Origin: Bacteroidales bacterium
GTDB taxonomy: Bacteria; Bacteroidota; Bacteroidia; Bacteroidales; Muribaculaceae
Assembly: GCA_014800815.1 (NCBI GenBank)
Contig: JAAVFI010000049.1
Location: 1-64,000 of the forward strand
Reading direction: 5' to 3'
Length of the DNA: 64,000 nt
In this document: positions 33,389 through 44,496 of the stretch, piece after piece
Layout of the letters: each line of letters opens with the position of its first letter
Position numbering within the stretch: position 1 is the stretch's first letter
Program-made: the position numbers and the translations under genes
The notes under the pieces: generated by a model
Database searches by the model: none
Told to the model about the DNA's origin: nothing
The model's input: only the letters and a program-made list of their open reading frames with translations

Positions 33389-36019
33389 ATGAAACGCTTA
33401 TCAGCCCTACTGCTTCTTCTATCCGCGCTCACTGCATTCAGTCAGGTATCACTGACTTCGGGTGCCTCGTCGGCAGGCGACGGCAAATGGAAAATGGCCA
33501 AGGCGTCAGATATCACTGCAAGCGCCGAAAATCTGTCGATGCCCGGCTACGCTACCGACGGGTGGCTAGAAGCTACCGTCCCCGGCACGGTGCTCACAAA
33601 TCTTGTTGCCAACGGCATATACCCCGATCCGTATTTCGGTAAGAACAATAAGCTCTCCGAGACAAAAATTCCCGACTTGGCGAAAGTCGGGCGCGACTTC
33701 TACACCTACTGGTGGCGAACCGAGTTCTCTATCCCCGACAGCATGCGCGGCAAGACCATCTGGCTCGAACCTCAGGGTATAAACTACCGCGCGGAACTAT
33801 GGCTCAACGGACATCTTGTCGACGTAATGGCAGGCATGTTCAAAGGCGACTATATCAACGTAACCGACTATGTGAATCAATCAGGCACGAACGCTCTTGC
33901 CATAAAAGTCTATCCTGTAGACGTGCCCGGCTCGACGAAGCAGAAAGAGTGGGGAGCCACAGGTGAGTGGCGTAACGGGGGCGATGGTGAAATCGGCGCC
34001 AACACCACCCAACTCATGACCGTAGGGTGGGACTTCACTTTTGAAGACGGCATCCGCGACCGCAACACCGGCATCTGGCGCCCGATTATCCTCCGTGCCA
34101 CAGGCCCCGGAGCTATGCGCCATCCCTTCGTGAAATCGGAACTTTCCGACAGCTTCAGAGTTGCGCGCGAGACTGTCTCTGTAGAAGTCTTCAACCCCTC
34201 CAATATCAATCGCTACCGCACCTTCAAAGTGGTCGGCAATATCAATCCCGGCAATATCAGCTTCGAGAAAGAGATAACTCTCGACCGCGGTCAGCACGGC
34301 ACCGTGGAGTTCTCGGCAGCCGACTTCCCTCAGCTCAAGATTGACAATCCCCTCCTCTGGTGGCCTAAGAACAAGGGACCGCAGAATCTATACGACCTTT
34401 CGCTCAAGCTGTATGAGAACGGCGAGCTCAGCGACTCTCTCGCTCTTGCCTTCGGCATACGCGATGTGAAAGCCGTACGCGACACTCCCGACGGCAGCAA
34501 GATGTTTGTTATCAACGGAGTGCCTACATTTATCCGCGGCACAAACTGGATTCCCGAGGCTATGCTGCGCACCGATGACCAACGCATGGACACAGAACTG
34601 GCCTACACGGCTCAGTCGGGCGTAAACCTCCTGCGCCTCTGGGGCGGGGGCATAGCCGAGAGCAACCGTTTCTACGAGCTATGCGACAAATACGGCATAC
34701 TCGTATGGCAGGAGTTCTGGCTTACAGGCGACACCCGTCATCCTCAGGACGAGACCCTCTATCTTGCCAACCTTGAGTCTACCGTCAAGCGGATACGCAA
34801 TCATCCGAGCATCATATTCTACGTGTCGAGCAATGAAAGCACCGAAGTATCGGGTGCGAAAGAACTGCTCACGGCCCTCGACGGAACACGCCCCTATCAG
34901 ATGCAGAGCGAATGCGACGGCGTGCACGACGGCAGCCCCTACAAGCAGGTCAATCCGATGCAGCACTACACCAATACCGCATCCGACCGCGGTTCACGAG
35001 TCGACGGCTTCAACCCCGAGTACGGCGCTCCCACACTACCGCTCGCAGAGAGTCTCCGCCGCATGATGCCCGAAGACGCTCTCTGGCCTATCGACGTATC
35101 TACCTGGGACTATCTCGACGGTAACGGATTTCACCTCATGACCAAACTCTACAACGACATGGTGCTCCAATATGGTGAATGCGACGACATCGAGCAATAC
35201 GCCAAGCAAGGTCAGCTCGTGGGAGCAATGAACTCCAAGAGCATCTGGGAAACATGGAACCGCAATAAACTCAACTACGGCGACCGCTTCTGCTCCGGCC
35301 TTCTTTTCTGGTACCACAATAATCCCAATCCGCAGGTGTGCGCACGCATGTGGGACTGGTATCTCGAGCCCACAGCCTCGCTCTACCACACGGCGAATGC
35401 CCTCGAACCGCTGCATATCCAGTACGACTACCTCACAAACGGTATCAGTGTAGTCAACGACGGGCTTACCCCGGCCGATGGTCTCACTGCCACGGCAACT
35501 GTCTACGACCTCTACAGCCGCAAGATAAGCGAGAAGAAAGCCGGTGTCGACGTGGCTGCCGACGGGGTGGTCGCAGACTTCCTCACCCTCGATTTTCCGG
35601 AGGATATCACGCCGGTCCACTTCATCAGCCTCGCGCTCCGTGACAAAGCCGGCAAGGAAATCAGCCGTAATTTCTACTGGCGCTCCACCAATACCTTCGA
35701 AGGTCCGTGGACACTCACAGGTCCTACGACAGCCGGCTTCGGGTCGTTGCACGAAATGCCGGAAGCAAAAATCAAGACTATAAAAAAGCAACTTCCCGAC
35801 GGAAAATATGAAGTAACCGTAAGCAATGCCGGACGAAATATTGCGTTCTTCATTCAGTTGCAGATGCAAGATGAGGCCGGTCAAGCTATAAACAGTTCGC
35901 ACTACTCCGACAATTTCTTCACTCTGCTTCCCGGGGAGAAACAAACCGTGGTAATCGAAGCCCCTCAGGCCGGCAAGATTAAACTCAGCGGTTGGAACAC
36001 AAAATCCGGCTACCTATAA
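33389..36019 (+). CDS. Glycoside hydrolase family 2 protein (exo-beta-glucosaminidase/beta-mannosidase-like)
   Basis: 876 aa; FIRGTNWIPEAMLRTDDQRMDTELAYTAQSGVNLLRLWGGGIAESNRFYELCDKYGILVWQEFWLTGD...IIFYVSSNES. Confidence 0.88.
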   Translation: MKRLSALLLLLSALTAFSQVSLTSGASSAGDGKWKMAKASDITASAENLSMPGYATDGWLEATVPGTVLTNLVANGIYPDPYFGKNNKLSETKIPDLAKVGRDFYTYWWRTEFSIPDSMRGKTIWLEPQGINYRAELWLNGHLVDVMAGMFKGDYINVTDYVNQSGTNALAIKVYPVDVPGSTKQKEWGATGEWRNGGDGEIGANTTQLMTVGWDFTFEDGIRDRNTGIWRPIILRATGPGAMRHPFVKSELSDSFRVARETVSVEVFNPSNINRYRTFKVVGNINPGNISFEKEITLDRGQHGTVEFSAADFPQLKIDNPLLWWPKNKGPQNLYDLSLKLYENGELSDSLALAFGIRDVKAVRDTPDGSKMFVINGVPTFIRGTNWIPEAMLRTDDQRMDTELAYTAQSGVNLLRLWGGGIAESNRFYELCDKYGILVWQEFWLTGDTRHPQDETLYLANLESTVKRIRNHPSIIFYVSSNESTEVSGAKELLTALDGTRPYQMQSECDGVHDGSPYKQVNPMQHYTNTASDRGSRVDGFNPEYGAPTLPLAESLRRMMPEDALWPIDVSTWDYLDGNGFHLMTKLYNDMVLQYGECDDIEQYAKQGQLVGAMNSKSIWETWNRNKLNYGDRFCSGLLFWYHNNPNPQVCARMWDWYLEPTASLYHTANALEPLHIQYDYLTNGISVVNDGLTPADGLTATATVYDLYSRKISEKKAGVDVAADGVVADFLTLDFPEDITPVHFISLALRDKAGKEISRNFYWRSTNTFEGPWTLTGPTTAGFGSLHEMPEAKIKTIKKQLPDGKYEVTVSNAGRNIAFFIQLQMQDEAGQAINSSHYSDNFFTLLPGEKQTVVIEAPQAGKIKLSGWNTKSGYL

Positions 36020-36069
36020 AAAAGTACTCAGATAAATATAATTTTCAACCTGAAAGTATAACAATACTC

Positions 36070-37074
36070 ATGATTCCCCCTATCTTTTCACCCGCTGCCG
36101 ATCGCTATGAAAACGGTATGAAATACCGTCGTTGCGGCCGCAGCGGCATCCTGCTCCCCGAAATCTCTCTCGGTCTCTGGCACAACTTCGGCGATGTAGA
36201 CACTCTCGCAAACTCGCTCAAGAAAGCTCACTACGCTTTCGACCACGGCATCACCCACTTCGACCTTGCCAACAATTACGGCCCGAGCTACGGTTCTGCC
36301 GAGGAGACTTTCGGAACAATCATGGAAAAGTCGTTCCGTCCCTACCGCGACGAGCTTTTCATCTCCACCAAAGCAGGTCATGACATGTGGCCCGGACCCT
36401 ACGGCGATTGGGGTTCGCGCAAATATCTCTTTGCGAGTCTTGAGCAGAGCCTCCGCCGCATGAAGCTCGACTATGTTGATATCTTCTACTCGCACCGTTT
36501 CGACCCTCAGACACCTCTCGAGGAGACTCTCCAGGCTCTCGTAGATATCGTGCGTCAGGGCAAAGCTCTCTACGTGGGCATCTCCAAATATCCCAAGGAG
36601 GCCGCCGACTTCGCTTATAATTATCTTGCCGAGCGCGACGTACCTTGCCTTCTCTATCAGGGTCGCTACAATATCTTCAACCGCGAACCCGAGCAGGAGG
36701 GTATCCTCGCCGATGCCAAAGAGAAGGGCTGCGGATTCATCGCCTTCTCGCCTCTCGCTCAAGGTCTTCTCACCGACCGCTACCTCAACGGCATCCCCGA
36801 AGACTCCCGCGTAGCCCGCGGCGGATTCCTTAAGAAAGAGGCTCTCACCGACGAAACTATCGCCAAAATCCGCCGCCTCAACGAAGTGGCCCTCCGTCGC
36901 GGCCAGACTCTCGCAGAGATGTCGCTTGCGTGGGTACTCAAAGACGACCTCGTGACGAGCGTGATAATCGGTGCAAGTTCGGTAGAGCAGATCGAGCGCA
37001 ACCTCAAGGCTCTCGACAATACTTCATTCACACCCGAAGAACTCAGCGAAATCAACGAAATAACCTTAGCATAA
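36070..37074 (+). CDS. Aldo/keto reductase (YghZ-like)
   Basis: MKYRRCGRSGILLPEISLGLWHNFGDVDT...YVDIFYSHRFDPQTPLEETLQALVDIVRQGKALYVGISKY; start chosen at MIPPIFSP. Confidence 0.93.
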   Translation: MIPPIFSPAADRYENGMKYRRCGRSGILLPEISLGLWHNFGDVDTLANSLKKAHYAFDHGITHFDLANNYGPSYGSAEETFGTIMEKSFRPYRDELFISTKAGHDMWPGPYGDWGSRKYLFASLEQSLRRMKLDYVDIFYSHRFDPQTPLEETLQALVDIVRQGKALYVGISKYPKEAADFAYNYLAERDVPCLLYQGRYNIFNREPEQEGILADAKEKGCGFIAFSPLAQGLLTDRYLNGIPEDSRVARGGFLKKEALTDETIAKIRRLNEVALRRGQTLAEMSLAWVLKDDLVTSVIIGASSVEQIERNLKALDNTSFTPEELSEINEITLA

Positions 37075-37091
37075 GCAATCTTTTCTAATAC

Positions 37092-40000
37092 ATGAACCAA
37101 CCAAAATCAATCTTTCTTGCTGCTGCACTGGCGCTCTGGGGTACATTAGCCGTAGATGCCGCCAAGACAGCCAAAGACTTCAACACCGCCTGGATTTTCG
37201 ACCAGAATGTCACGGGGGTAAATAAGGAAGAAGGACATGCCACCTACATTCCTTATTCGAGCACCTCGGCGATGACTGCCGACAAGTACTACAACACTCC
37301 GTGGATAATCCCCTCCGAGGCCGACTATCTCGACCTCAACGGCACATGGAAATTCAAGTGGGTTGCGGGCTCTCCCGAAGGTCCTGCTCCCTCCGACTGG
37401 CAGGCCGCCGACCTCGACGACTCTGCATGGGACGATATCAAGGTGCCCATGAGCTGGGAAATGGCCGGCAAATACAACCAGCCCGCCTACGTCAACACCG
37501 ACTATCCCTTCCACAACGAGCCTCCCTACGCGCGCCACGGCTATGAGGAGCACGATGTGACCGACCACAACGCCACAGGTTTCTACCGCCGCACATTCAG
37601 CCTCCCCGCAGGGTGGAAGGACGACCGTATCTTCGTCCACTTCAACGGTGCTTACAGCGGTATTGCCGTGTGGGTCAACGGCAAGTTTGCCGGATACTCG
37701 CAGGGAGCCAACAACGATGCCGAGTTCGACATCACCAAACTCGTGCACTCGGGCGAGAATCAACTCTCGGTGCGCTGCTACCGCTGGACCGACGGCTCGT
37801 ATCTTGAAGGCCAGGACATGTGGCGCATGAGCGGTCTGCATCGCGATGTATATCTCAAGGCCGTGCCCAAAACCTTTATCCGCGACCACTACGTCTACAC
37901 CGACGAGCAGAGCGACGATGCCACCTCAGGCCGTCTCAACGTAAAGCTCGACATCGACAACCGCGATAAGGAAAAGGGTGCGAAGACTTACCGAATCGCT
38001 CTGAAAGATAAGGACGGAAAGACTGTGGCCTCCGCTGAGAAAACCGTGAAACTTACCGGCAACGGCCAGTCGGTGCTTCTCTCTACCGACGTGCTCAAGG
38101 GCCTCACACCCTGGCATGCCGAGAATCCGTATCTCTACGATCTCAATATCAGCCAGCTCAAGAACGGCAAGGAGGAAATGGTATTCAACACTAAATACGG
38201 ATTCCGCAAGATAGGGTATGTCAACGAGCCCGGCAAGCGCTATGTGACCATTAACGGTAAACGCGTGTTCTTCAAAGGTACGAATATCCACGACTCACAC
38301 CCGATGTTCGGCCGATATGTCGACCCCGAAACCATGAAGAAGGATATTTCGCTTATGAAACAGGCAAATATCAACCTCATGCGCACGAGTCACTATCCGC
38401 GCGACCCCAAGATGTATGCTATCGCAGATGCTTACGGTCTGTACGTGATGGATGAGGCCGACCTCGAATGTCACGGCAATCAAGGCCTTACACGCGACAC
38501 TACGTGGACCGACGCTTTTGTTGACCGCGACGTGCGCATGGTGCTCCGCGATCGCAACCACCCGAGCGTTATCTTCTGGTCGCTCGGCAACGAAAACGGA
38601 CGCGGCGACAATATGGTAGCCTGCGCCGAGGCAGTCCGCGCTCTCGACCCGCGCCCCATTCACTGCCACGAAAATACCGAAGACGCCCGCTCTACCGACA
38701 TGTACTCTACAATGTACTCTTCCATTGGCTCGGTGCAGGAGCTCAAGGAGGGCCGCAACGACCTCCCCTTCTTCATGTGCGAATACGCTCATGCCATGGG
38801 ACAGGCCGTGGGCAACCTCTGCGACTACTGGGCTGAGGTAGAAAGCAGCAACGGTACGATAGGCGGATGTATATGGGACTGGGTAGACCAGGCCGTCTAC
38901 GACCCGAAGGCAATACTCGAAGGCAAGGAAATATCGCCGCGCGGATTCCATGCCTGGACCGGCGGATACGACTTCGACCGCTCGCAGCAGGAAAATCCGG
39001 GCCGTCGCAACGGCTTCCAGGGCAACTTCCTCAACAACGGTATCATCACGCCGGACCGCGCCCGGACCGCCAAGCTCACTGAAGTAAAGAAGGTGTACCA
39101 GCATGTGGCTTTCGATGATTTCGACAAAGCCGACAATACTCTCACTATCCGCAACAAATACCCGCACACCGACCTTGCCGACAGATTCAAGCTCGGCTAT
39201 GAACTCCGCAAAGACGGTCGCGTGGTAGAAAAAGGTGAGACTGCCCTACCCTCCGTTCCGGCTCTCGCCACTGCAAAAGTGAAGGTGCCTCTCACCACCA
39301 AAATCGACGATAAGGGCGAATACACCCTCGTCACCTCCCTGCTGCTGAAAGAGAGTCAGCCCTGGGCAGAGGCCGGCTATGCGCAGGCCGACGAACAGTT
39401 CGTTCTCAACGAGCGTCCGGCTCTCGACAGCGTGATTGCTTCCGGCGAAATAAAAGTCGAAGGCAACCGCGTCTACGGCCACAACTTCTCGATTGAATTC
39501 GACGACAACGGCGTGCTGAAAAGCTATGTCTTCCAGGGCAACGAACTTCTTGCGGCATCGCCCGAGTACAGTGATTTCCGCCGTATCGACAATGATAACG
39601 ACGGCGCTCAGGCAAACGGCGAAGGTCCCGGCGGTTCGAACAGCTTCGGCGACGGCAAATACGACTATGCCGCCACCGGCATACAGAGCCACACTATGAC
39701 AGCCGCACCTCGCCTCGAAGGCAACAAGGCCGTGGCTTCCATGAAGGCTGAAGGTTGGAAGAGCAACTATACAATCGACTACACTATATATGCCGACGGA
39801 ACACTGGACGTGACCGTAAACTTCGACCCTCAGCGCCGCGGACTCCGCCGTCTCGGTATGGGTTGGACGCTCGCTCCCGGCTTCGAAGACCTTGAGTACT
39901 ACGCACGCGGTCCGAAATCGAACTATGCCGACCGCAAGACGGGTTCGTACCTCGGCAGATACACTACCACTATCGACGGTATGATCGACGAAAATGTGCA

Positions 40001-40340
40001 TCCCCAGAGCTATGGCGACCACCAGGAACTCCGCGACCTCACACTCTACAACCGCAACACGGGCAATCACCTCCACGTGAAGGCTCAAGGCCCTGTAAGC
40101 TTCTCGGCAAGCCACTACAACGACACAGACTGGAATCAGGATATGCACTACACCCGTCAGCACTGGGACGACCTCAAGCGCCACGACGAAACATTCATGC
40201 ACTTCGACTATTGGGTGCGTGGCATCGGCAACAACAGCTGCTTCTCCGATAAGTGTCTCCCCAAATACGAGACACCCTACCCCGGCAACTATCAGGGTGC
40301 CGACTCTCTCACCTACACCCTCCGCTTTATCCCCGAGTAA
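37092..40340 (+). CDS. Glycoside hydrolase family 2 beta-galactosidase (LacZ-type with small chain domain)
   Basis: 1082 aa; NINLMRTSHYPRDPKMYAIADAYGLYVMDEADLECHG..., ILEGKE..., C-terminal Bgal_small region. Confidence 0.94.
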   Translation: MNQPKSIFLAAALALWGTLAVDAAKTAKDFNTAWIFDQNVTGVNKEEGHATYIPYSSTSAMTADKYYNTPWIIPSEADYLDLNGTWKFKWVAGSPEGPAPSDWQAADLDDSAWDDIKVPMSWEMAGKYNQPAYVNTDYPFHNEPPYARHGYEEHDVTDHNATGFYRRTFSLPAGWKDDRIFVHFNGAYSGIAVWVNGKFAGYSQGANNDAEFDITKLVHSGENQLSVRCYRWTDGSYLEGQDMWRMSGLHRDVYLKAVPKTFIRDHYVYTDEQSDDATSGRLNVKLDIDNRDKEKGAKTYRIALKDKDGKTVASAEKTVKLTGNGQSVLLSTDVLKGLTPWHAENPYLYDLNISQLKNGKEEMVFNTKYGFRKIGYVNEPGKRYVTINGKRVFFKGTNIHDSHPMFGRYVDPETMKKDISLMKQANINLMRTSHYPRDPKMYAIADAYGLYVMDEADLECHGNQGLTRDTTWTDAFVDRDVRMVLRDRNHPSVIFWSLGNENGRGDNMVACAEAVRALDPRPIHCHENTEDARSTDMYSTMYSSIGSVQELKEGRNDLPFFMCEYAHAMGQAVGNLCDYWAEVESSNGTIGGCIWDWVDQAVYDPKAILEGKEISPRGFHAWTGGYDFDRSQQENPGRRNGFQGNFLNNGIITPDRARTAKLTEVKKVYQHVAFDDFDKADNTLTIRNKYPHTDLADRFKLGYELRKDGRVVEKGETALPSVPALATAKVKVPLTTKIDDKGEYTLVTSLLLKESQPWAEAGYAQADEQFVLNERPALDSVIASGEIKVEGNRVYGHNFSIEFDDNGVLKSYVFQGNELLAASPEYSDFRRIDNDNDGAQANGEGPGGSNSFGDGKYDYAATGIQSHTMTAAPRLEGNKAVASMKAEGWKSNYTIDYTIYADGTLDVTVNFDPQRRGLRRLGMGWTLAPGFEDLEYYARGPKSNYADRKTGSYLGRYTTTIDGMIDENVHPQSYGDHQELRDLTLYNRNTGNHLHVKAQGPVSFSASHYNDTDWNQDMHYTRQHWDDLKRHDETFMHFDYWVRGIGNNSCFSDKCLPKYETPYPGNYQGADSLTYTLRFIPE

Positions 40341-40361
40341 CATATTTATCCCCGAGTAACA
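40326..40361. repeat. 17-bp direct repeat (TTTATCCCCGAGTAACA) duplicating the GH2 stop region
   Basis: Copies at 40326-40342 and 40345-40361; the first contains codons F-I-P-E-stop. Confidence 0.95.
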
Positions 40362-40375
40362 CACCTCTTTATAGT

Positions 40376-40411
40376 CAGGGCCGGCCCCACGAAAGTATGG
40401 AGCCGGCCCTG
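40376..40411. terminator. Hairpin between convergent GH2 and HTCS genes (bidirectional terminator-like)
   Basis: CAGGGCCGGC/GCCGGCCCTG perfect 10-bp stem; no U run. Confidence 0.55.
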
Positions 40412-40441
40412 ATTGCATATATTCAGTTGGTCTGCGGAGTC

Positions 40442-43400
40442 TTAGTCAGCGGTGGATGTTGCTGTACCTTTGTTTTTAATGCGGTAATCTTTCGGGGTCA
40501 TGCCGTAGACCTTGTCGAACTCGCGGTAGAAGTGGGAGCGGTTGTTGAATCCGCTGCGGTAGATAATTTCCTGCACGGTGAGTGATGTTGTAACAAGGAG
40601 TTTGGCGGCAAAGGAAATGCGGTGAGCCTTGATGAAATCGTTAGGCGACGGGAGGTCCAGCTCTTTGAATTTGCGGTAGAGGTTGCGGACACTCACCTGC
40701 ATATGCTGAGCCAGAGTTTCGGGCGAGAGTTCGGCATCGTCGAGGTTTTCGTCGATATAATCCACAATCTTGTTGATAAACTCTTTGCTTTCCTTATCGA
40801 CAAGCTGCCCGCCCGAATATTCGAATGCGCTGGCCGATGAATTGTAGTATTCCTTGAGCACATTGCGGTTTTCGAGCAGACGCACGACAAGCGCACGGAG
40901 ATAGCTCATGTAGAAGGGTTTGGCCACGTAGGCATCGGCACCGCTGGCCAGACCTTCAACTTTATCGTCGCTTGTGTTCTTTGCCGAAAGTATTACAAGG
41001 GGAATATGCGAGGTGTGCTTATTGCCCTTGATCATGCGTGTAAAGCTTATACCGTCGGTTCCGGGCATCATCACGTCGGTAATGATGAGGTCTATCTTGC
41101 CGTCTTTGAGGACTTCCATGCCTTCGTCGGCATTCTTGGCGGTGACAACATTATACTCCGAGAAGCTGTCGGACAACAAGGTAAGAATATCCAGATTGTC
41201 GTCCACCACGAGTATAGTGTTCTTGCCCTTATCAGGTTCGGGTATGAGCTGAGTGTCGATGACGGGCTGCGCAATAATTTCAGAAACGCGTTGCGCGCCG
41301 GTTTGGTCGGGAGTGTCTTTCGTCTCCGTAAATTCGCTACACTTCACCTGCGGCAATGTCACTATAAATTCGGCATATTTACCGGGTTCGCTCTCGATGG
41401 TGATTTTGCCACCAAGCAGAGTCACAAGCATGTGGCAGATAGCCATTCCGAGTCCGTGGCGCGACGAAAGTCCTTTTGAAGCATTCTCCCCCACATTATC
41501 AAATATACGGTAATGGTCGAATATCTTCTCCTTTTCTTCTTTTGTAAGGCCTTTTCCGGTATTATAGATACGGAGTTTCAGTCCGGAGTCCTCCCCGGCC
41601 ACAGCGAAGCGGACTTCCCCTCCTGCATGGGTGTACTTGAACGCATTGGACAGCAGGTTGTTAAGGATTCGTCCAAAGGCGTTGTAGTCGGTATTGAATT
41701 CGATACCCGGCTGAATATCAATGTTGAAATTCACTTTATTCTGCTCAGCGATAACCTTGAACAGCTCGCCGACTTCTTCGCACATTTCGCTGATGTTCAC
41801 AGGAATAATTTTCAAGACCTTAACACCGCCTTCGAACTTACGGAAGTCGATGAGGTCCTGGATGAGCGAGTCGAGACGCTGAGTGTTCATGCGTATCAGG
41901 CCGGCATATTTACGTGTGTTTTCGTCGGGATTACCCGAAGAGAGCAGTCGCTCGCACGAACCGAAAATAAGGGTAAGAGGTGTGCAGAACTCGTGAGTAA
42001 CATTGGTGAAGAAGCTTAGTTTCTGCTCATATACTTCTTCTTTGTGAGCGGCTTCGAGGGCCTCAAGAGCCTGCTTCTGCTTTCTACGCTGGCGGCGGAT
42101 GAACAACAGAAATACTCCGAATACAAAGGTGGCGATAATCAAGAGGTACGCAACTTTGGCATAGACCGTTGCATACCACGGGGCATCTAAGTCGATATAA
42201 AGCACGTAAGGTTCGCTTTCGACATCGGTGGTGAGATCCTCATACTTGAACTGCAGCTTGTACTTACCGTGGGTGAACCGGGTGAAGTTGAGAGTATTGT
42301 CCGAGCCATTGTCTACCCACTTACCGTCGTCGAAAGAATAATAATATCGGTACTGCGACTCGAGTCTGAAGTCGGGCACCATAAACGAGATACGGAAATC
42401 AGTCTCGTCGCTCTTCAGTTTAAGAATCTTTTGCCCCTTGGCATCGGTAACTATATACTTCGCCGTCGACACATTATTTCCGAGCACCGAAAGGTCGAGT
42501 ATCGATATTTCAGGATAATATTTGGTTCCGGACCTATAGTTTTCGTTTCGTGTAAGTATCAGTATTCCTTCGTTTCCGCCAAAGAAAAGTGAACGGTCGG
42601 AGCGGAAAGCCGCGCCGTCGCACAACTCGGTGAAGGGTACTCCGTAGTTCTTTGAGAAAACAAAAGTTTTGTCCGAGCCTTTTTCGAATCTTATCAAGCC
42701 GTGATTGGTAGATAGCCACAAGCCGTTGTGGTCGTCGTTGAGCAAGGCATGTATGGTGCTGTTGAGCAAGGTATTCTTATCTCCAAACTCTACAATACTG
42801 CCGTCGGAGGCAATTTTAATCAGTCCGTTACCGGTGCCGAGCCATATATTTTCACTGTCGCGACTGATAGCATAAATATCGTCGGCAGTTACATCCATAT
42901 CTTCCGGAAAGTCTATTGCACGGACGAGGCTGTCGCCGTCGATAAAGAATACTCCCTGGCCGCGGTTGCCGAAGAGTTCCGGTTGTGATTTGTCGAAGGT
43001 CTGCGTGAAGAAATAATTGGATGATACCTTCGCGCCTTTGATATTGTACTGCTTGATATCGGTAAGTACAGGTGCCGACTCGGGTCCCGAGATGAGTGCC
43101 GTAAACACACCTTCGCCATTGGTGGAAATATATAGCGAGTCGCCCTTCTCAAATACGCTTGAAACCCATCTGAGAGGGATATCACCGGTAGATACCCGAT
43201 GAATCTTGCTGTCTGTGTAGGAATAATAGCAGATGCCGCCGTCCTCACCAATCCAGAATATGGGTCGTGAGCTGGGCGAGAAAGAGTAGACGGAGTTCTC
43301 GGAGAGAGCGCTGTTGGTAGAGTTAAATATGCGCGGTTTCCCTCTTTTCGTAGGATCATTTACATCGAAATCTGTCACAAGGAGCATGCCGTCGCCCTTG

Positions 43401-44473
43401 GTACCGAGCCAAAGATTATTTTGGTCGTCAAGGTAAATTGCACGTACGGGATGACTTATCAGGTCATCAAAATCCTTGAAAGACAAGGCGACAAGGTTAT
43501 ACTTGGAATCGGAATATGTATAAATTCCGTGCGAATCAGTACCGAAACATATCACATTCTGAGGCGAACGTGCCATGCACATCACACCGAAGTTGAGATT
43601 GAGGTCTTCGGGGATGTATTTTCCGTCGGGCTGACGCACAAGCTTGAGCACACCGCTTGTAAAGAACGAAATATATATGTCGCCTGAGTTATCGGTGAGC
43701 ATACTCGAAACTGTTCCGCGTGTTTCGATGCGGTTTCTGAGATCTGCATACTCCACGGGGATATTGTCGCCGGGACGATACTCAAGGACTTTATTGTCGC
43801 TGTCAATAGCGAGGACCGACGAGCCGTTCTCAAAAGCATATTTGATGCTGCGGCCTGATACGGCATAGGGCTTTCCGAGCTTCACCGCTCCCCCGGTTCG
43901 GGTAAGAGGATAGTCGAAAATTCCTTTGGCAGTGAACAGGCGGAGAGCTTTCTCAGATGCGGTATAGTATTTGATGTCAGAATAGTCGATATCGACAGTG
44001 GTGAGATATTCAAACTCCTTGGAGCGTGACTCCGAGAAGTAAGAGAGTACTCCGTTTTCCTGCAGAAGAAATACGATACCGCCTTGGGTTATAACGAGTT
44101 TGTCGGCGCCTCGAAATTGCTTGAAAACATCGGCTTCACCTGTAGCGGGTACTATACGTGTTATGCCGTAGTTGGTCTGCACCCACAGCACATCCTCGTC
44201 CGACTCCTGAACTATCTCAATGATATTGCCCGGGATAACATCAAACTGCGGTAATGTTTTGGTGGATATTATATTGCTACCGTCGTAGGCATCAAGTCCG
44301 TCGAGGGTGCCTATCCACAGCAGACCGTCCGACTGAAAGCAGAGTGAGAGTATCACACTGTTGCTCAATCCGTCGTCGATGCTTAAATGCTTGATATTAT
44401 AGGGTTTGGCAGTAAGCCCAAGCAATAAACAGGCACAAAACAGATAGAATCGTAGGGTCTTTGGTTTAATCAT
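40442..44473 (-). CDS. Hybrid two-component system protein (HTCS): Reg_prop propeller, Y_Y_Y, HisKA/HATPase, receiver, AraC HTH
   Basis: FFTNVTHEFCTPLTLIFG, NLLSNAFKYTHAGGEV, ILVVDDNLDILTLL...DLIITDVMMPGTDG, C-terminal AraC domain; start placed at MIKPKTLRFYLF because the promoter covers the 44503 ATG. Confidence 0.93.
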   Translation of the reverse strand: MIKPKTLRFYLFCACLLLGLTAKPYNIKHLSIDDGLSNSVILSLCFQSDGLLWIGTLDGLDAYDGSNIISTKTLPQFDVIPGNIIEIVQESDEDVLWVQTNYGITRIVPATGEADVFKQFRGADKLVITQGGIVFLLQENGVLSYFSESRSKEFEYLTTVDIDYSDIKYYTASEKALRLFTAKGIFDYPLTRTGGAVKLGKPYAVSGRSIKYAFENGSSVLAIDSDNKVLEYRPGDNIPVEYADLRNRIETRGTVSSMLTDNSGDIYISFFTSGVLKLVRQPDGKYIPEDLNLNFGVMCMARSPQNVICFGTDSHGIYTYSDSKYNLVALSFKDFDDLISHPVRAIYLDDQNNLWLGTKGDGMLLVTDFDVNDPTKRGKPRIFNSTNSALSENSVYSFSPSSRPIFWIGEDGGICYYSYTDSKIHRVSTGDIPLRWVSSVFEKGDSLYISTNGEGVFTALISGPESAPVLTDIKQYNIKGAKVSSNYFFTQTFDKSQPELFGNRGQGVFFIDGDSLVRAIDFPEDMDVTADDIYAISRDSENIWLGTGNGLIKIASDGSIVEFGDKNTLLNSTIHALLNDDHNGLWLSTNHGLIRFEKGSDKTFVFSKNYGVPFTELCDGAAFRSDRSLFFGGNEGILILTRNENYRSGTKYYPEISILDLSVLGNNVSTAKYIVTDAKGQKILKLKSDETDFRISFMVPDFRLESQYRYYYSFDDGKWVDNGSDNTLNFTRFTHGKYKLQFKYEDLTTDVESEPYVLYIDLDAPWYATVYAKVAYLLIIATFVFGVFLLFIRRQRRKQKQALEALEAAHKEEVYEQKLSFFTNVTHEFCTPLTLIFGSCERLLSSGNPDENTRKYAGLIRMNTQRLDSLIQDLIDFRKFEGGVKVLKIIPVNISEMCEEVGELFKVIAEQNKVNFNIDIQPGIEFNTDYNAFGRILNNLLSNAFKYTHAGGEVRFAVAGEDSGLKLRIYNTGKGLTKEEKEKIFDHYRIFDNVGENASKGLSSRHGLGMAICHMLVTLLGGKITIESEPGKYAEFIVTLPQVKCSEFTETKDTPDQTGAQRVSEIIAQPVIDTQLIPEPDKGKNTILVVDDNLDILTLLSDSFSEYNVVTAKNADEGMEVLKDGKIDLIITDVMMPGTDGISFTRMIKGNKHTSHIPLVILSAKNTSDDKVEGLASGADAYVAKPFYMSYLRALVVRLLENRNVLKEYYNSSASAFEYSGGQLVDKESKEFINKIVDYIDENLDDAELSPETLAQHMQVSVRNLYRKFKELDLPSPNDFIKAHRISFAAKLLVTTSLTVQEIIYRSGFNNRSHFYREFDKVYGMTPKDYRIKNKGTATSTAD

Positions 44474-44496
44474 TCTGGAGTGTCTCATGGTATTAG

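Noticed and set aside
39246-40418. 390-aa minus-strand ORF opposite the GH2 beta-galactosidase
   Set aside because: Antisense shadow ORF with no recognisable domain.
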